64,000 nucleotides of DNA, from positions 22,139-86,138 of the forward strand of contig CBDULP010000009.1 in the NCBI GenBank assembly GCA_965368085.1. The letters run 5' to 3'. This DNA is from Peptoclostridium sp965368085. Its GTDB lineage: Bacteria > Bacillota > Clostridia > Peptostreptococcales > Peptostreptococcaceae. Below, piece after piece: positions 39,935 through 49,199 of the stretch (its first letter is position 1; each line of letters opens with the position of its first letter). Both the position numbers and the translations under genes were made by a program. The notes below the pieces were generated by a model. That model was not told the DNA's origin. It ran no database searches and saw only the letters and a list, made by a program, of their open reading frames with translations.

Positions 39935-42436
39935 TTGAAAAAGTTTACTGCGGTAATTTTTGCTATAATACTAGTTTTTTCAAACATTCAACTCGGGTAC
40001 GGGCAAGGCGAGAATGTAAAATACTATACTATCCAGGTTGGAAGCTATGAAAATAAGGAAATAATGCAGTCCACGCTCAAAAAGCTTCAAGGCATGGGAT
40101 ACAGGCCGCACTGGAAATCCGAAGGTGGAAAATACAAGCTGTTTTTGGCTGACTACGCATCAAAAACCCAGGCCGACAATGCTCTTTCAGGGCTTAAATC
40201 GAAAGGGTATGATGGCTATGTAAGAGAACGATCGAAATATGTAAGCATAGCTCCAAAACCTGCCCAAACAACTATAGAAACTGAATCTTCAGATTCGAAA
40301 AAAGATGCAGGTTCAAATATAAAAGAAGCTGATATTGCTTCATCTAACGATATTGTGCAACAAGTCAATATTCAGATGCCGCCTGCAAATGGAGGGCTCA
40401 GGTCCAAAAACTACAAGTGGCAAAAGGATGTCATGATACAGGGCGTATACGGCAACAATGTTTTCTTTTTCGATATGGACAAGGATTGGGACTTGAAAGA
40501 TGCCTATTTGAATCTGATTTTCAGCCAGAGTCAGCTGAAATCGGTTGAAAACCAGGAAAACAACGATAGCACTCTTACAGTGTATATAAATAAGTTTCCG
40601 GTATACAGCATGGATTTAAACGGCAGGGACAAGTATAAAGAGCAGGTAAGAGTTTCCATACCAACGGACAAGGTTGTAAAAGGATTCAACGAAATCAGCA
40701 TAAGGACATATAAGAGGATAATGGAACTTCCATGCAAAGACGACTTAAATCCCGCAAACTGGATAGCATTCCACAAGGAATCATATGTGCATATTGACTT
40801 TGTTGACAAGAAGGACTCTGCAAGTATAAACGAATATCCGTATCCATACCTTAAAAAAAGTGATGATATTCAGCCGCAGGGAATCCTAGTAATACCGGAT
40901 GACTTTAGAGACTGTGAAATGGAGGCTGCTGGAATAATATCTGCAGGCTTTGGAAAAGCCCATAGATTCGATAACCTGAATATCAGGGCATACAGGAGTT
41001 CTCAGAATTCTCCAAAGAAATATTCCGATATGATATTCATCGGGGGAAGCTCCAACTCTCCAAGTGAAATCATTTCAAGACTCAGCGATCAGGAAAAAAG
41101 TGACATGAGTAATTCTACAGTCATAAAGGAGATGAATTCTCCTTACAGCAGTTCCCACAAATTGCTCGTGGTGCTTTCCGACGACAAGGCGAGTCTTGTA
41201 AATGCAGCCAAGGCGCTTACAGACGGAAAACTTGTATCCCAGATGAATTCGAGCGTCCAGATCATAAACGTAAACACAGCGGCATCAGAAAAACAAAAAC
41301 AAGATGACTACGAGTATTACAAACTTAAAAATCTAGGTTATTCAGATGTTCTGCTTGAGGGGCTCTTCAGGCAGCAGGCTACATTCGGGATAGGAGTGCC
41401 CAAAAACAGGAGTATAAAAGACGGTGCAAAACTGGACATAAAGTTCAGGTATTCAAAGGTGCTCGACTTTAAGAAATCACTTATGACAGTGTATATAAAT
41501 GACATCCCAGTAGGAAGCAAAAAACTTACAGAAGAGAATGCAGACAATGACTCATTTGAAGTGGAACTGCCAAAAGAGCTTAGAGGAGGAAACTATTTCG
41601 ATCTCAAAATAGCGTTCGATCTCAACATGGATGACGTTTACTGCAACATACGACCCCAGAGCGCTTCATGGGCTTTCATCTCTGGAGAGTCATATGCATA
41701 TCTGCCCTATGAATACAAAGCGGATGCATTGCTTGAGGACTACGATGCTCCTTTTGTAAAAGATCTTAAATTCAATGACATTGTCATGGTAGTGCCTGAC
41801 AATCCCACTTCCCAGGAATTGAGCACAGCATGTGGAATAGCCGCCTTTTTGGCTCACTCTGCAGAAAAAGTCGATGGCCTTACAATTGTGACATCTAAAA
41901 ACTTTTCCAAAGCACATGAAAGTAGCAACATAATAGCCATAGGAACACCTGATAGGAACAGCCTTATAAAAAACATAAATGAAGGCCTCAACATAAAATT
42001 TGATGCGAATTTCGAAAAATTCATATCAAACGAGCACATGATACTGCTTGAAAAATACAACAGTAATATCGCGACTATACAGCTAATAGACTCACCTTAC
42101 AAAAGCGGCAGAAAAATGCTTGTGCTCACCGGGAGCGATCAAAAAACCGTTATAAATGCGGGGAGATATCTTTCTGACTTCGAGCTTGCGGCAAAGCTAA
42201 GGGGAAATTTGGCCATAATAGATGACAGTGGAAACATGCTGTATGAGTATGTTGGGGAAAAGGCAAGAATGAGGATTGAAACCGAAGGCAAAACCTCCGA
42301 AGAATTGAAATCGGAACAAAAAACGGACAAAAAAGACGTAAGCGTCCAGATGAGGAATTTCATAATATTTATGACAGCAGTACTAATAGTAACGGTCATG
42401 GGTTCTGCATTTATTATAAGGAGAAATAGAAAATAA
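39935..42436 (+). CDS. BcsB-like polysaccharide synthase subunit with N-terminal SPOR domain (PssD-like)
   Basis: An 833-residue exported protein: signal peptide (1-24), a SPOR domain (about 28-105; YYTIQVGSYENKEIMQSTL, YRPHWKSEGGKYKLFLADY), a low-complexity linker, then two BcsB-type halves of carbohydrate-binding and flavodoxin-like units (near 150-430 and 440-765; STLTVYINKFPVYSMDL, SLMTVYINDIPVGSKKL). A C-terminal helix (IIFMTAVLIVTVMGSAFII) and RRNRK tail close it. BcsB guides the nascent chain and holds the synthase through its C-terminal anchor. SPOR binds glycan strands of septal peptidoglycan, so the fusion may tie polymer export to the wall or division site. TTG 39935 lies 8 bp after AGGAGG; GTG 39926 would overlap the ribosome site. 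Last gene of the operon. Confidence 0.8.
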   Translation: MKKFTAVIFAIILVFSNIQLGYGQGENVKYYTIQVGSYENKEIMQSTLKKLQGMGYRPHWKSEGGKYKLFLADYASKTQADNALSGLKSKGYDGYVRERSKYVSIAPKPAQTTIETESSDSKKDAGSNIKEADIASSNDIVQQVNIQMPPANGGLRSKNYKWQKDVMIQGVYGNNVFFFDMDKDWDLKDAYLNLIFSQSQLKSVENQENNDSTLTVYINKFPVYSMDLNGRDKYKEQVRVSIPTDKVVKGFNEISIRTYKRIMELPCKDDLNPANWIAFHKESYVHIDFVDKKDSASINEYPYPYLKKSDDIQPQGILVIPDDFRDCEMEAAGIISAGFGKAHRFDNLNIRAYRSSQNSPKKYSDMIFIGGSSNSPSEIISRLSDQEKSDMSNSTVIKEMNSPYSSSHKLLVVLSDDKASLVNAAKALTDGKLVSQMNSSVQIINVNTAASEKQKQDDYEYYKLKNLGYSDVLLEGLFRQQATFGIGVPKNRSIKDGAKLDIKFRYSKVLDFKKSLMTVYINDIPVGSKKLTEENADNDSFEVELPKELRGGNYFDLKIAFDLNMDDVYCNIRPQSASWAFISGESYAYLPYEYKADALLEDYDAPFVKDLKFNDIVMVVPDNPTSQELSTACGIAAFLAHSAEKVDGLTIVTSKNFSKAHESSNIIAIGTPDRNSLIKNINEGLNIKFDANFEKFISNEHMILLEKYNSNIATIQLIDSPYKSGRKMLVLTGSDQKTVINAGRYLSDFELAAKLRGNLAIIDDSGNMLYEYVGEKARMRIETEGKTSEELKSEQKTDKKDVSVQMRNFIIFMTAVLIVTVMGSAFIIRRNRK

Positions 42437-42444
42437 AACTAATT

Positions 42445-42488
42445 AAAGGGAAAGACCTGCGCATCCAGTTCAGGTCTTTCCCTTTTTT
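42445..42488. terminator. Bidirectional terminator between polysaccharide and pentitol operons
   Basis: AAAGGGAAAGACCTG (42445-42459) pairs with CAGGTCTTTCCCTTT (42471-42485) plus T runs. Ends both convergent operons. Confidence 0.9.
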
Positions 42489-42525
42489 GTCTATTTCACC
42501 TATGCTCTTTCAAGCTTCAACCCTT

Positions 42526-43998
42526 CTACACTAGTTCCTTGAAAAGCTCCTTAGTAGCAGGATATATTTTCTTGAATTTGCCGTACTTTGCATTGTAAAG
42601 TTCGATGTTCTCTTTCACAGGCTCTATGCTCTCTTTGACCTTTATAAACTCCTCGCATGCGTCTTCAACAGTTTCAAACAGTCCGTATCCTACAGCCGCA
42701 AGTATTGCCGCACCGTATGCAGGTCCGTCGTTCGCCTGAAGCTTGTTCACACGTACATCAAGCACATCGGCCATTATCTGGCACCAAAACGGGCTGCTCG
42801 ATCCCCCGCCGCTTATGCTTATCTCGCTTATGTTTATTCCCATGTCCCTCATTATCTCGAATGTGTCCCTCAGTGAAAAAGCCACGCCCTCAAGAACCGC
42901 ACGGGTCATGTTGCCCCTTTTGTGGGTCATGTCCATTCCTATGAAAGTCCCCCTGCAGTTTGGATCATTGTGGGGAGTCCTCTCGCCCATGAGATACGGA
43001 AGGTAAAACAGAGTATCTTCTATTTTGGAAGTCTTTGCCTCTTCAAGCAGACCGTTGTAGTCATTCGACTTGTTTATCTCCTCTACCCACCACTTTAGAG
43101 ATGCCGCAGCCGCAAGAGTAACGCCCATAAGGTGATATTTTCCATTTGCATGGCAGAACGAGTGAAGGCTGTTATTCTCATCCACGAAGAACTTGTCAGT
43201 TGAGCTAAAAACAACTCCCGAAGTTCCAAGTGAAACAGAGCACGCGCCGTTTCCTACTACTCCGCCGCCCACAGCTGCAACCGACTGGTCTCCACCGCCT
43301 ATTACGACCTTTACGTCATTTGAAAGCCCAAGCTCGTCTGCAAGCTCTTTCCGTATGGTTCCGACAGGCTCGTATGATTCGTAAAGCTTTGGCAGCTGCT
43401 CATCTGTCACTCCAAGAACGTCCATCATGTCCTTTGACCACTTTCTGCTCTTTACATCAAGGTAAAGCGTTCCCGACGCATCAGACATGTCCGATGCAAA
43501 AACTCCAGACATCTTGTATGCCAGGAAGTCCTTAGGAAGCATGAATTTTTTGGCCCTTTCAAAGTTTTCCGGTTCATTTTCACGCAGCCAAAGCACCTTT
43601 GGAGCCGTGAAGCCCGTAAGCGCCATGTTTCCAGTCCACTCGGACACCTTTCTTTGTCCTATCTGTCCGTTTAGGTATTCGCACTCCTTTGCAGTCCTCT
43701 GGTCATTCCAAAGTATTGCAGGCCTTACCACCTCGTCATTTTCGTCAAGAGTTACCATTCCGTGCATCTGTCCGCTGAAACTTACGGCCTTTACCATGCT
43801 CTTGTCGATTCCATCCAAAAGCTCCTTAAGACCTGAAATTGTCTGCTCCCACCAATCATTCGGACTCTGCTGGGACCAAAGCGGCTTTGGAAGGTCAAGC
43901 GGGTATTCCTTGCTCACCGACTTTATCACAGCTCCCTTTTCGTCCACGGCAATCATTTTTACAGATGTAGTTCCAAGATCTATACCGATAAAATACAT
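42526..43998 (-). CDS. xylB: Xylulokinase
   Basis: A 490-residue FGGY-family sugar kinase. FIGIDLGTTSVKMIAVDE at the N-terminus is the phosphate-1 motif. WSQQSPNDWW, the xylulokinase hallmark SFSGQMHGMV (near 77) and the second-domain GISISGGGSSSPFW-type adenosine motif (ISISGGGSSSPFW near 395) are present; length is standard. It phosphorylates D-xylulose to xylulose-5-phosphate for the pentose phosphate pathway. Last gene of a five-gene minus-strand operon with a rbsABC-like importer and a polyol dehydrogenase, so the D-xylulose probably comes from a pentitol or xylose-related sugar. Confidence 0.9.
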   Translation of the reverse strand: MYFIGIDLGTTSVKMIAVDEKGAVIKSVSKEYPLDLPKPLWSQQSPNDWWEQTISGLKELLDGIDKSMVKAVSFSGQMHGMVTLDENDEVVRPAILWNDQRTAKECEYLNGQIGQRKVSEWTGNMALTGFTAPKVLWLRENEPENFERAKKFMLPKDFLAYKMSGVFASDMSDASGTLYLDVKSRKWSKDMMDVLGVTDEQLPKLYESYEPVGTIRKELADELGLSNDVKVVIGGGDQSVAAVGGGVVGNGACSVSLGTSGVVFSSTDKFFVDENNSLHSFCHANGKYHLMGVTLAAAASLKWWVEEINKSNDYNGLLEEAKTSKIEDTLFYLPYLMGERTPHNDPNCRGTFIGMDMTHKRGNMTRAVLEGVAFSLRDTFEIMRDMGINISEISISGGGSSSPFWCQIMADVLDVRVNKLQANDGPAYGAAILAAVGYGLFETVEDACEEFIKVKESIEPVKENIELYNAKYGKFKKIYPATKELFKELV

Positions 43999-44014
43999 AT
44001 AATTCTCCCCTAGC

Positions 44015-45055
44015 CTATTTGATATTGATTACAGCTTTTACAACGTCGCTTGCATTGTTTGAAACAAAGTCAAATGCCTTTTTAGTGTCTTCAAAGTCAA
44101 ACTCATGGCTCACTATATCCTTTACGTTTATGGCTCCGCTTGCGATTGCATTTATTGCTACAGGGTAAAGGTTTCTGTAACGGAATATCGTCTTAAGCTC
44201 GCCTTCCTTGCCCATAAGCTTCATGAAGTTGAACTCCACCTCGTCCTTAGGAGTCATTCCCACAAGCACTATGCATCCGCCAGGCATTATAACGTCAACA
44301 GTCTGCTTAACTGTTATGTCGGCTCCTGCAGTGTCTATTGCGACATGAGCCAGCTTTCCGCCTGTAAGCTTTTCTATCTCTTTTACAGCATTTTTCTCTT
44401 TGGCGTTTATAACGCTTGTAGCTCCAAGTTTTTTGGCAGTTTCAAGCCTGTTTTCCAAAACGTCTACAACTACTATATTTGAAGCCCCTCTTGCCTTGCA
44501 TGCCAAAAGGGTTACAAGTCCTATGCATCCAGATCCAAATATCACGACAGTGTCGCCAAGCTTAACTCCTCCCTGGTCAGCCGCATGGAGACCAACTGCA
44601 AGTGGCTCTACAAGCGCGCCTTCCGCATTTGAAACGTTCTCAGGAAGCTTGAAGCACATGTCCTCCGGATGAGTCACGTAGTTTTGAAGCACTCCGTGAT
44701 ACGGCGGAGTCGCGAAGAACTCTACGCCCGGACAAAGGTTGTACTTTCCTGTCTTGCAGAATTCGCATTTACCGCATGTCTTTCCAGGTTCAAGTGCAAC
44801 CCGGTCTCCTACAGCGATGTTTTTCACTCCGCTTCCTATCTCAACAACTTCTCCTGCGCATTCATGGCCCAGTATGAAGTCTCCCTCAACCACGAAGTCT
44901 CCTATTTTTCCGTGCTGGTAGTAGTGAACGTCAGAACCGCATATTCCCACTACGTCAACCTTTATAAGAACATCCTTTTCTCCAACCTGCGGAACTGGAA
45001 CCTCTTTAACTATCATGTTGTTTGTACCCTGCATGAAAAATGCCTTGTTTTCCAT
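44015..45055 (-). CDS. Zinc-dependent polyol dehydrogenase (xylitol/sorbitol/arabitol type)
   Basis: A 346-residue medium-chain zinc dehydrogenase. Catalytic zinc ligands are in VGICGSDVHYY and GHECAGEVVEIG. The structural zinc Cys are in CGKCEFCKTGKYNLC (near 94-108), and the NAD Rossmann loop is FGSGCIGL (near 170). The HYYQHGKIGDF sequence is typical of sorbitol/xylitol dehydrogenases. With the xylulokinase 16 bp downstream it probably oxidises xylitol or D-arabitol to D-xylulose. ATG 45055 follows GGAGAGG; the longer frame to 45082 is rejected. Confidence 0.85.
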   Translation of the reverse strand: MENKAFFMQGTNNMIVKEVPVPQVGEKDVLIKVDVVGICGSDVHYYQHGKIGDFVVEGDFILGHECAGEVVEIGSGVKNIAVGDRVALEPGKTCGKCEFCKTGKYNLCPGVEFFATPPYHGVLQNYVTHPEDMCFKLPENVSNAEGALVEPLAVGLHAADQGGVKLGDTVVIFGSGCIGLVTLLACKARGASNIVVVDVLENRLETAKKLGATSVINAKEKNAVKEIEKLTGGKLAHVAIDTAGADITVKQTVDVIMPGGCIVLVGMTPKDEVEFNFMKLMGKEGELKTIFRYRNLYPVAINAIASGAINVKDIVSHEFDFEDTKKAFDFVSNNASDVVKAVINIK

Positions 45056-45103
45056 TGTATATCCTCTCCTTATTGTCATCATTTATTCTGCACTATCAAA
45101 ATT

Positions 45104-45132
45104 GGTACATGGCCCCTTAGGGCTCATGTACC
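45104..45132 (-). terminator. Intercistronic hairpin (attenuator-like) inside the pentitol operon
   Basis: GGTACATG (45104-45111) pairs with CATGTACC (45125-45132), with an inner CCC/GGG pair, followed on the minus strand by AATTTTG. It lies between the binding-protein gene and the dehydrogenase gene and could lower downstream expression or protect the binding-protein mRNA. Confidence 0.55.
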
Positions 45133-45150
45133 AATAAATGTTTTACACTA

Positions 45151-46128
45151 TTATTTTATAGCTCCTGCCTTTTTGTGCATTTCTATATACTCTGCAACGT
45201 TGTCTGTTGTTATTAGAGGGCAGTCTATGTCTATGTCTATTTGCTTTTCTTCTCCAGTAAGAAGCTTGTTAGAAGTATCGAGCAGACCTTCTGCTAGAGC
45301 GTAAGCGCTTTGAAGGCTTGTAGAAGTCATCTTTCCGTCTTGTATTAGAAGGCAAGCTTCTGCTGTTCCGTCAACACCGTAAGCAAGTATTCCGTCGTAC
45401 TGCGAGTTTCCTTTTACAACTTCAAGAGCTCCCGCCGCCATGTTGTCGTTCATTGCTATTACTGCGTCTATCTTGTCATTTTTCTGTATCCAGGTCTCCA
45501 TGTAGTTCATAGCCTCGTCCTTGTTCCAGTTGGCTATTTCCTGTCCAACTATCTCTACGTCAGGACGCTTTTCAAAGAATTCTTTTTTCCAGCTTTTAAG
45601 TCTCTGGTCAGCGTGGAAGTTTCCTGGAGGACCCTCAAGCACTACAACTTTAGCGCCTTGAGGTACTTGTTCAACTGCAAGGTCTGCATTTACCTTAGCC
45701 TGAGTGTATGGGTCAGCGTCTACTGAAGATGCCCCCTCTATTCCTGATATACGTGCGTTTGTTGTTATTGTTATTATTCCTGCCGCCACAGCTTTTTCAG
45801 CATATGGTCTTTGAGCTTCGCCGTTGTTAGGCTGTATTATTATTGCATCGTATTGGTTTGTTATCGCACTTTCGATTAGAGCGTTTTCTGTATCATCCGA
45901 AGCCTGTCCGTCGAATACGTCAACACTTATGTTCTCGTACTTGTCAGCTTCCTCTACTACCGCATTTGCAAGCCATGCTGCAAATGAGTCAGCCTGAGCC
46001 CTTGCGATGTACGCAACTCTGTATCCATCTTTTTCTACATTATTTGCTTCTTCTTTTGCTCCACAGCCTGACAGCATTGAAACTACAAGCGTCATGGCCA
46101 TAAGAACTGCTAACCACTTCTTTTTCAC
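45151..46128 (-). CDS. Sugar ABC transporter substrate-binding lipoprotein (RbsB-like)
   Basis: A 325-residue periplasmic-binding-protein-like lipoprotein (lipobox SMLSGC near residue 22) of the ribose/xylose/galactose class. It shows VAYIARAQADSFAAWLANAV, YDAIIIQPNNGEAQRPYAEKAV and DAVIAMNDNMAAGALEVVKG. It captures the pentose or pentitol for the permease and two-domain ATPase encoded upstream. Third gene of the operon; a stable hairpin follows its stop. Confidence 0.9.
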   Translation of the reverse strand: MKKKWLAVLMAMTLVVSMLSGCGAKEEANNVEKDGYRVAYIARAQADSFAAWLANAVVEEADKYENISVDVFDGQASDDTENALIESAITNQYDAIIIQPNNGEAQRPYAEKAVAAGIITITTNARISGIEGASSVDADPYTQAKVNADLAVEQVPQGAKVVVLEGPPGNFHADQRLKSWKKEFFEKRPDVEIVGQEIANWNKDEAMNYMETWIQKNDKIDAVIAMNDNMAAGALEVVKGNSQYDGILAYGVDGTAEACLLIQDGKMTSTSLQSAYALAEGLLDTSNKLLTGEEKQIDIDIDCPLITTDNVAEYIEMHKKAGAIK

Positions 46129-46193
46129 TTAAATTCCCCCTTGGATTTTAATGTTTATTAAAATAGATTTCTCTATGTTAATACTGCTTAGTT

Positions 46194-47180
46194 TTAGCTT
46201 GCCTTCTCGATGTTTCCAAGCTTTCCTTTTGTCCTTCTGCTCTTTGCCCATATGTCGTATATTACGGCAAGAGCTATTATTGCACCTCTAACTATCTGCT
46301 GAAGGTACGAATTGACGCCAGTAAGAACCATTATGTTGTCCAAAAATCCTACTATGAACGCACCTGCAAGTGTTCCAAATGCCGTTCCTATTCCTCCCGT
46401 AAAGCTTGTTCCTCCTATTACCGCCGCTGTAAGGGCCTTGAATTCATATCCCACAGCTCCGTTTGGCATACCACCATTTACACGCGACATGAATATAACA
46501 CCGGCTATTCCGACGAATATGCCGTTTATTATGTAGGCCTTCATTTTGACCCTGTCGACGTTTATACCAGAAGCGTTTGCAGCCTCCTCGTTTCCGCCTA
46601 TCGCGTATATAGACCTTCCGAATATAGTATGCTTTAGTATGTATCCAGTTATAAGCAATATCACCACAAGGAATATTATAGGAGTAGGTATTCCCGCTAT
46701 AGATCCCTGTCCGAACTTCACATAGTCGCCTATCTGGTATATGTTTTGTCCATTAGTATATAGAAGGGCCGCCCCACGCGCCATTGCCATCATGGCAAGA
46801 GTCGCTATGAACGGAGGAGCCTTGAATTTTGTAACCATAAGTCCGTTAAGAACATTGCATGCAACTCCGACAACTATAGCCACTATAAATGCAAGCAGCA
46901 AAGACTCGGTGCTTACATATGCCGATACAGAAAATACTCCCGCAAGAGCAAGCACTGACGCCGATGAAAGGTCAAGCATGCCGCATATTATAAGTATTGT
47001 CTGTCCGAATGCAAGTATTGTTCCAACCGCAATCTGCCTTGATATGTTTGAAAGGTTGTTTGGCGTTGCAAAGTTTTCGTTTGCTATGCAGCATACTGCA
47101 AACAACGCCGCCAAAACCATGAAAATGCTGTATTTACTTTTTATGTCCGACCATTTTTTCGACTTATTCTTACTTAACAC
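46194..47180 (-). CDS. Sugar ABC transporter permease (RbsC-like)
   Basis: A 328-residue RbsC/XylH-type permease with eight to ten helices, including GQTILIICGMLDLSSASVLAL and YAIGGNEEAANASGINVDRVKMKAY (the EAA-like loop, quoted in part as AIGGNEEAANASGINVDR). GTG 47180 follows GAGGAGGG at the right spacing and overlaps the ATPase gene by 11 bp; TTG 47198 is an unlikely alternative. Works as a homodimer with the ATPase encoded just upstream. Confidence 0.9.
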   Translation of the reverse strand: MLSKNKSKKWSDIKSKYSIFMVLAALFAVCCIANENFATPNNLSNISRQIAVGTILAFGQTILIICGMLDLSSASVLALAGVFSVSAYVSTESLLLAFIVAIVVGVACNVLNGLMVTKFKAPPFIATLAMMAMARGAALLYTNGQNIYQIGDYVKFGQGSIAGIPTPIIFLVVILLITGYILKHTIFGRSIYAIGGNEEAANASGINVDRVKMKAYIINGIFVGIAGVIFMSRVNGGMPNGAVGYEFKALTAAVIGGTSFTGGIGTAFGTLAGAFIVGFLDNIMVLTGVNSYLQQIVRGAIIALAVIYDIWAKSRRTKGKLGNIEKAS

Positions 47181-48693
47181 TGCTATTTCCCTCCTCAATG
47201 CCTGTTGCCTCGGTTGCGAGCCTCATTATATTTTCCTGGGTGAACTGCTCTTTTGTAAGCTCTCCCATGACCTTGCCCTTGGCCATTACGTATATCCTGT
47301 CGCACATTCCTATTAGCTCTGGAAGCTCCGATGATACGACTATTATTCCTTTTTTCTGCTTTGCAAGCTCGCTCATGAGCTTGTATATCTCATATTTCGC
47401 GCCGACGTCTATTCCCCTTGTAGGCTCGTCAAGTATCAAAACATCCGGGTCCGTGAGCATCCACTTTGCAAGTATGACCTTCTGCTGGTTCCCGCCGCTT
47501 AGCGCCTCTATTGACGTTTCAAAGTCAGGAGTCTTAACGTTCATCTTGTTGCAGTAGTGTGAAATCTTTTCGTTTTCGTCCTGCTCGTGAAGCCTTCCCC
47601 CGTGTATGAATTTTTCAAGGTTCGAAAGTGAAACGTTTTCTTTAACGCTTCGAACAGGTATTATTCCGAATCTTCTCCTGTCCTCTGAAAGCATTACCAT
47701 TTTCTTCTCTATGCTGTCCTTTACGCTCTTTATTTCAGCCTTTTTGCCTCTTATAACGACTTCTCCCGCGCTATATTCATCAAGCCCGAAAAGAGCCCTC
47801 ATGACTTCGCTTCTTCCGGCTCCCATGAGCCCGGCAAAGCCCACTATCTCGCCCTCGCCCACGTTGAAGCTCACATCGCTGAAATTTCCCGGACTTGTAA
47901 GCCCGCTTACGCTGAGCACGTTTTCCCCGATCTCGATTTCCTCTTTGGGGAAATTGCCCTCAAGCTTTCTTCCCACCATCTGGGCTATCACGGTATCCAT
48001 GTCGTACTCATGTACAGGCCTCGAGTCCACAACGCATCCGTCCCTGAATACAGTTATCTCGTCGGCGATTGTGAATATTTCATCCATTTTATGGGATATG
48101 TATATTATGCTTGTGCCTCTTAACCTGAGCTCGTTTATCTTTTCAAACAACACCCCTACTTCCTTCTGGGTGATTGCTGAAGTCGGCTCGTCCATTATTA
48201 TTATCTGTGAATTGTAAGATATGGCCTTTAGTATCTCAAGCATCTGTATGTCTGAAACTGTAAGATCCTTGAGCTTCGTATCCGGAGAATACTCCAGGTT
48301 TTCGCGCTCCAAAAGCTCTACGGTCTTTCTTCTTATCTCTCCCCAGTCTACCCTGCCGTATTTGTCCTTAGGCCAGTTGCCTACAAAAAGGCTCTCTTCG
48401 ATTGTCATCTCCGGAATATAGTTGAGCTCTTGGAATATCATTGATATGCCCATACTCCTCGCCTGGATTGGATTCTTGACATGCACAGGCTTTTCGTCGA
48501 TAAGTATCTGGCCGCAGTCGGGCTTGTATATCCCGTTTATGATCTTCATAAGCGTGGATTTTCCCGCCCCGTTCTCTCCGCATATTACATGAACAGTTCC
48601 CTTTTTTATGGCAAAACTGATTTTATCTAATGCCTTGACTCCAGGAAAGGATTTTTCAATATTTGAAATTCTAAGCTTCACTTCATGACCCAT
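47170..48693 (-). CDS. Sugar ABC transporter two-domain ATP-binding protein (RbsA/XylG-like)
   Basis: A 507-residue protein with two ABC ATPase domains. The first has GENGAGKSTLMKIINGIY (near 40) and IIIMDEPTSAI. The second has the degenerate Walker A GLMGAGRSEVMRALFG (near 290) and SGGNQQKVILAKWM with VLILDEPTRGIDVG. This layout is specific to ribose/xylose/galactose importers. First gene of the operon 48693-42526. Its signature in domain 1 is LTVSDIQM in place of LSxGxxQ, common in this class. No clear promoter or cre site was found upstream. Confidence 0.9.
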   Translation of the reverse strand: MGHEVKLRISNIEKSFPGVKALDKISFAIKKGTVHVICGENGAGKSTLMKIINGIYKPDCGQILIDEKPVHVKNPIQARSMGISMIFQELNYIPEMTIEESLFVGNWPKDKYGRVDWGEIRRKTVELLERENLEYSPDTKLKDLTVSDIQMLEILKAISYNSQIIIMDEPTSAITQKEVGVLFEKINELRLRGTSIIYISHKMDEIFTIADEITVFRDGCVVDSRPVHEYDMDTVIAQMVGRKLEGNFPKEEIEIGENVLSVSGLTSPGNFSDVSFNVGEGEIVGFAGLMGAGRSEVMRALFGLDEYSAGEVVIRGKKAEIKSVKDSIEKKMVMLSEDRRRFGIIPVRSVKENVSLSNLEKFIHGGRLHEQDENEKISHYCNKMNVKTPDFETSIEALSGGNQQKVILAKWMLTDPDVLILDEPTRGIDVGAKYEIYKLMSELAKQKKGIIVVSSELPELIGMCDRIYVMAKGKVMGELTKEQFTQENIMRLATEATGIEEGNSSVK

Positions 48694-49199
48694 AGTCCTT
48701 TTCCTTCTCCTTTCAACTGTCGTTTCTTGTAAACACCTATCTCATAATATCCTTAAAATTTTATTTGATAAATGCATTATATTAATTTGAACATATTTAA
48801 TATTACTCAAAAAAGCATAAAAAAAATTTACACCCTGTTTTTTTATACTTTTTTAATATTTCACGGAGCTATTTTAATAAAAAATGGTCCCATTTGTTTT
48901 GCCAGCCTTATGTGCCACTGTATTCCCCGACAATGTGATATCTTATATATACAAAGCTGACATACTTATTCAGAAAAAAAGACCTCCTATCGCATGTGCA
49001 ATAGCGATGGTATTAATTCACATCTCAAGTCTAATTTCGAAGACAAAAATAAGCCACATGATGGTTATTAATTCCAACACGTGGCTTTTCTTGTTTTTAT
49101 ATCAGCATTCCATACGGCATGTTTTGTAATAATTAGGGATAATCCGACTGCACATTATTCTCATAATCTCTAATATGTTTTGTCACGGACAACAGATAC
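48694..49199. other. AT-rich intergenic region upstream of the pentitol operon
   Basis: A 506-bp spacer. 48760-48880 is extremely A/T-rich and should hold the operon promoter, but no -35/-10 pair with good spacing stands out. A terminator for the anti-sigma gene lies at 49045-49090. No gene seen. Confidence 0.4.
49045..49090 (-). terminator. Terminator of the ECF sigma/anti-sigma pair
   Basis: AAGCCACATG (49051-49060) pairs with CACGTGGCTT (49078-49087) with one mismatch; on the minus strand ATTTTTG follows. Confidence 0.6.
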
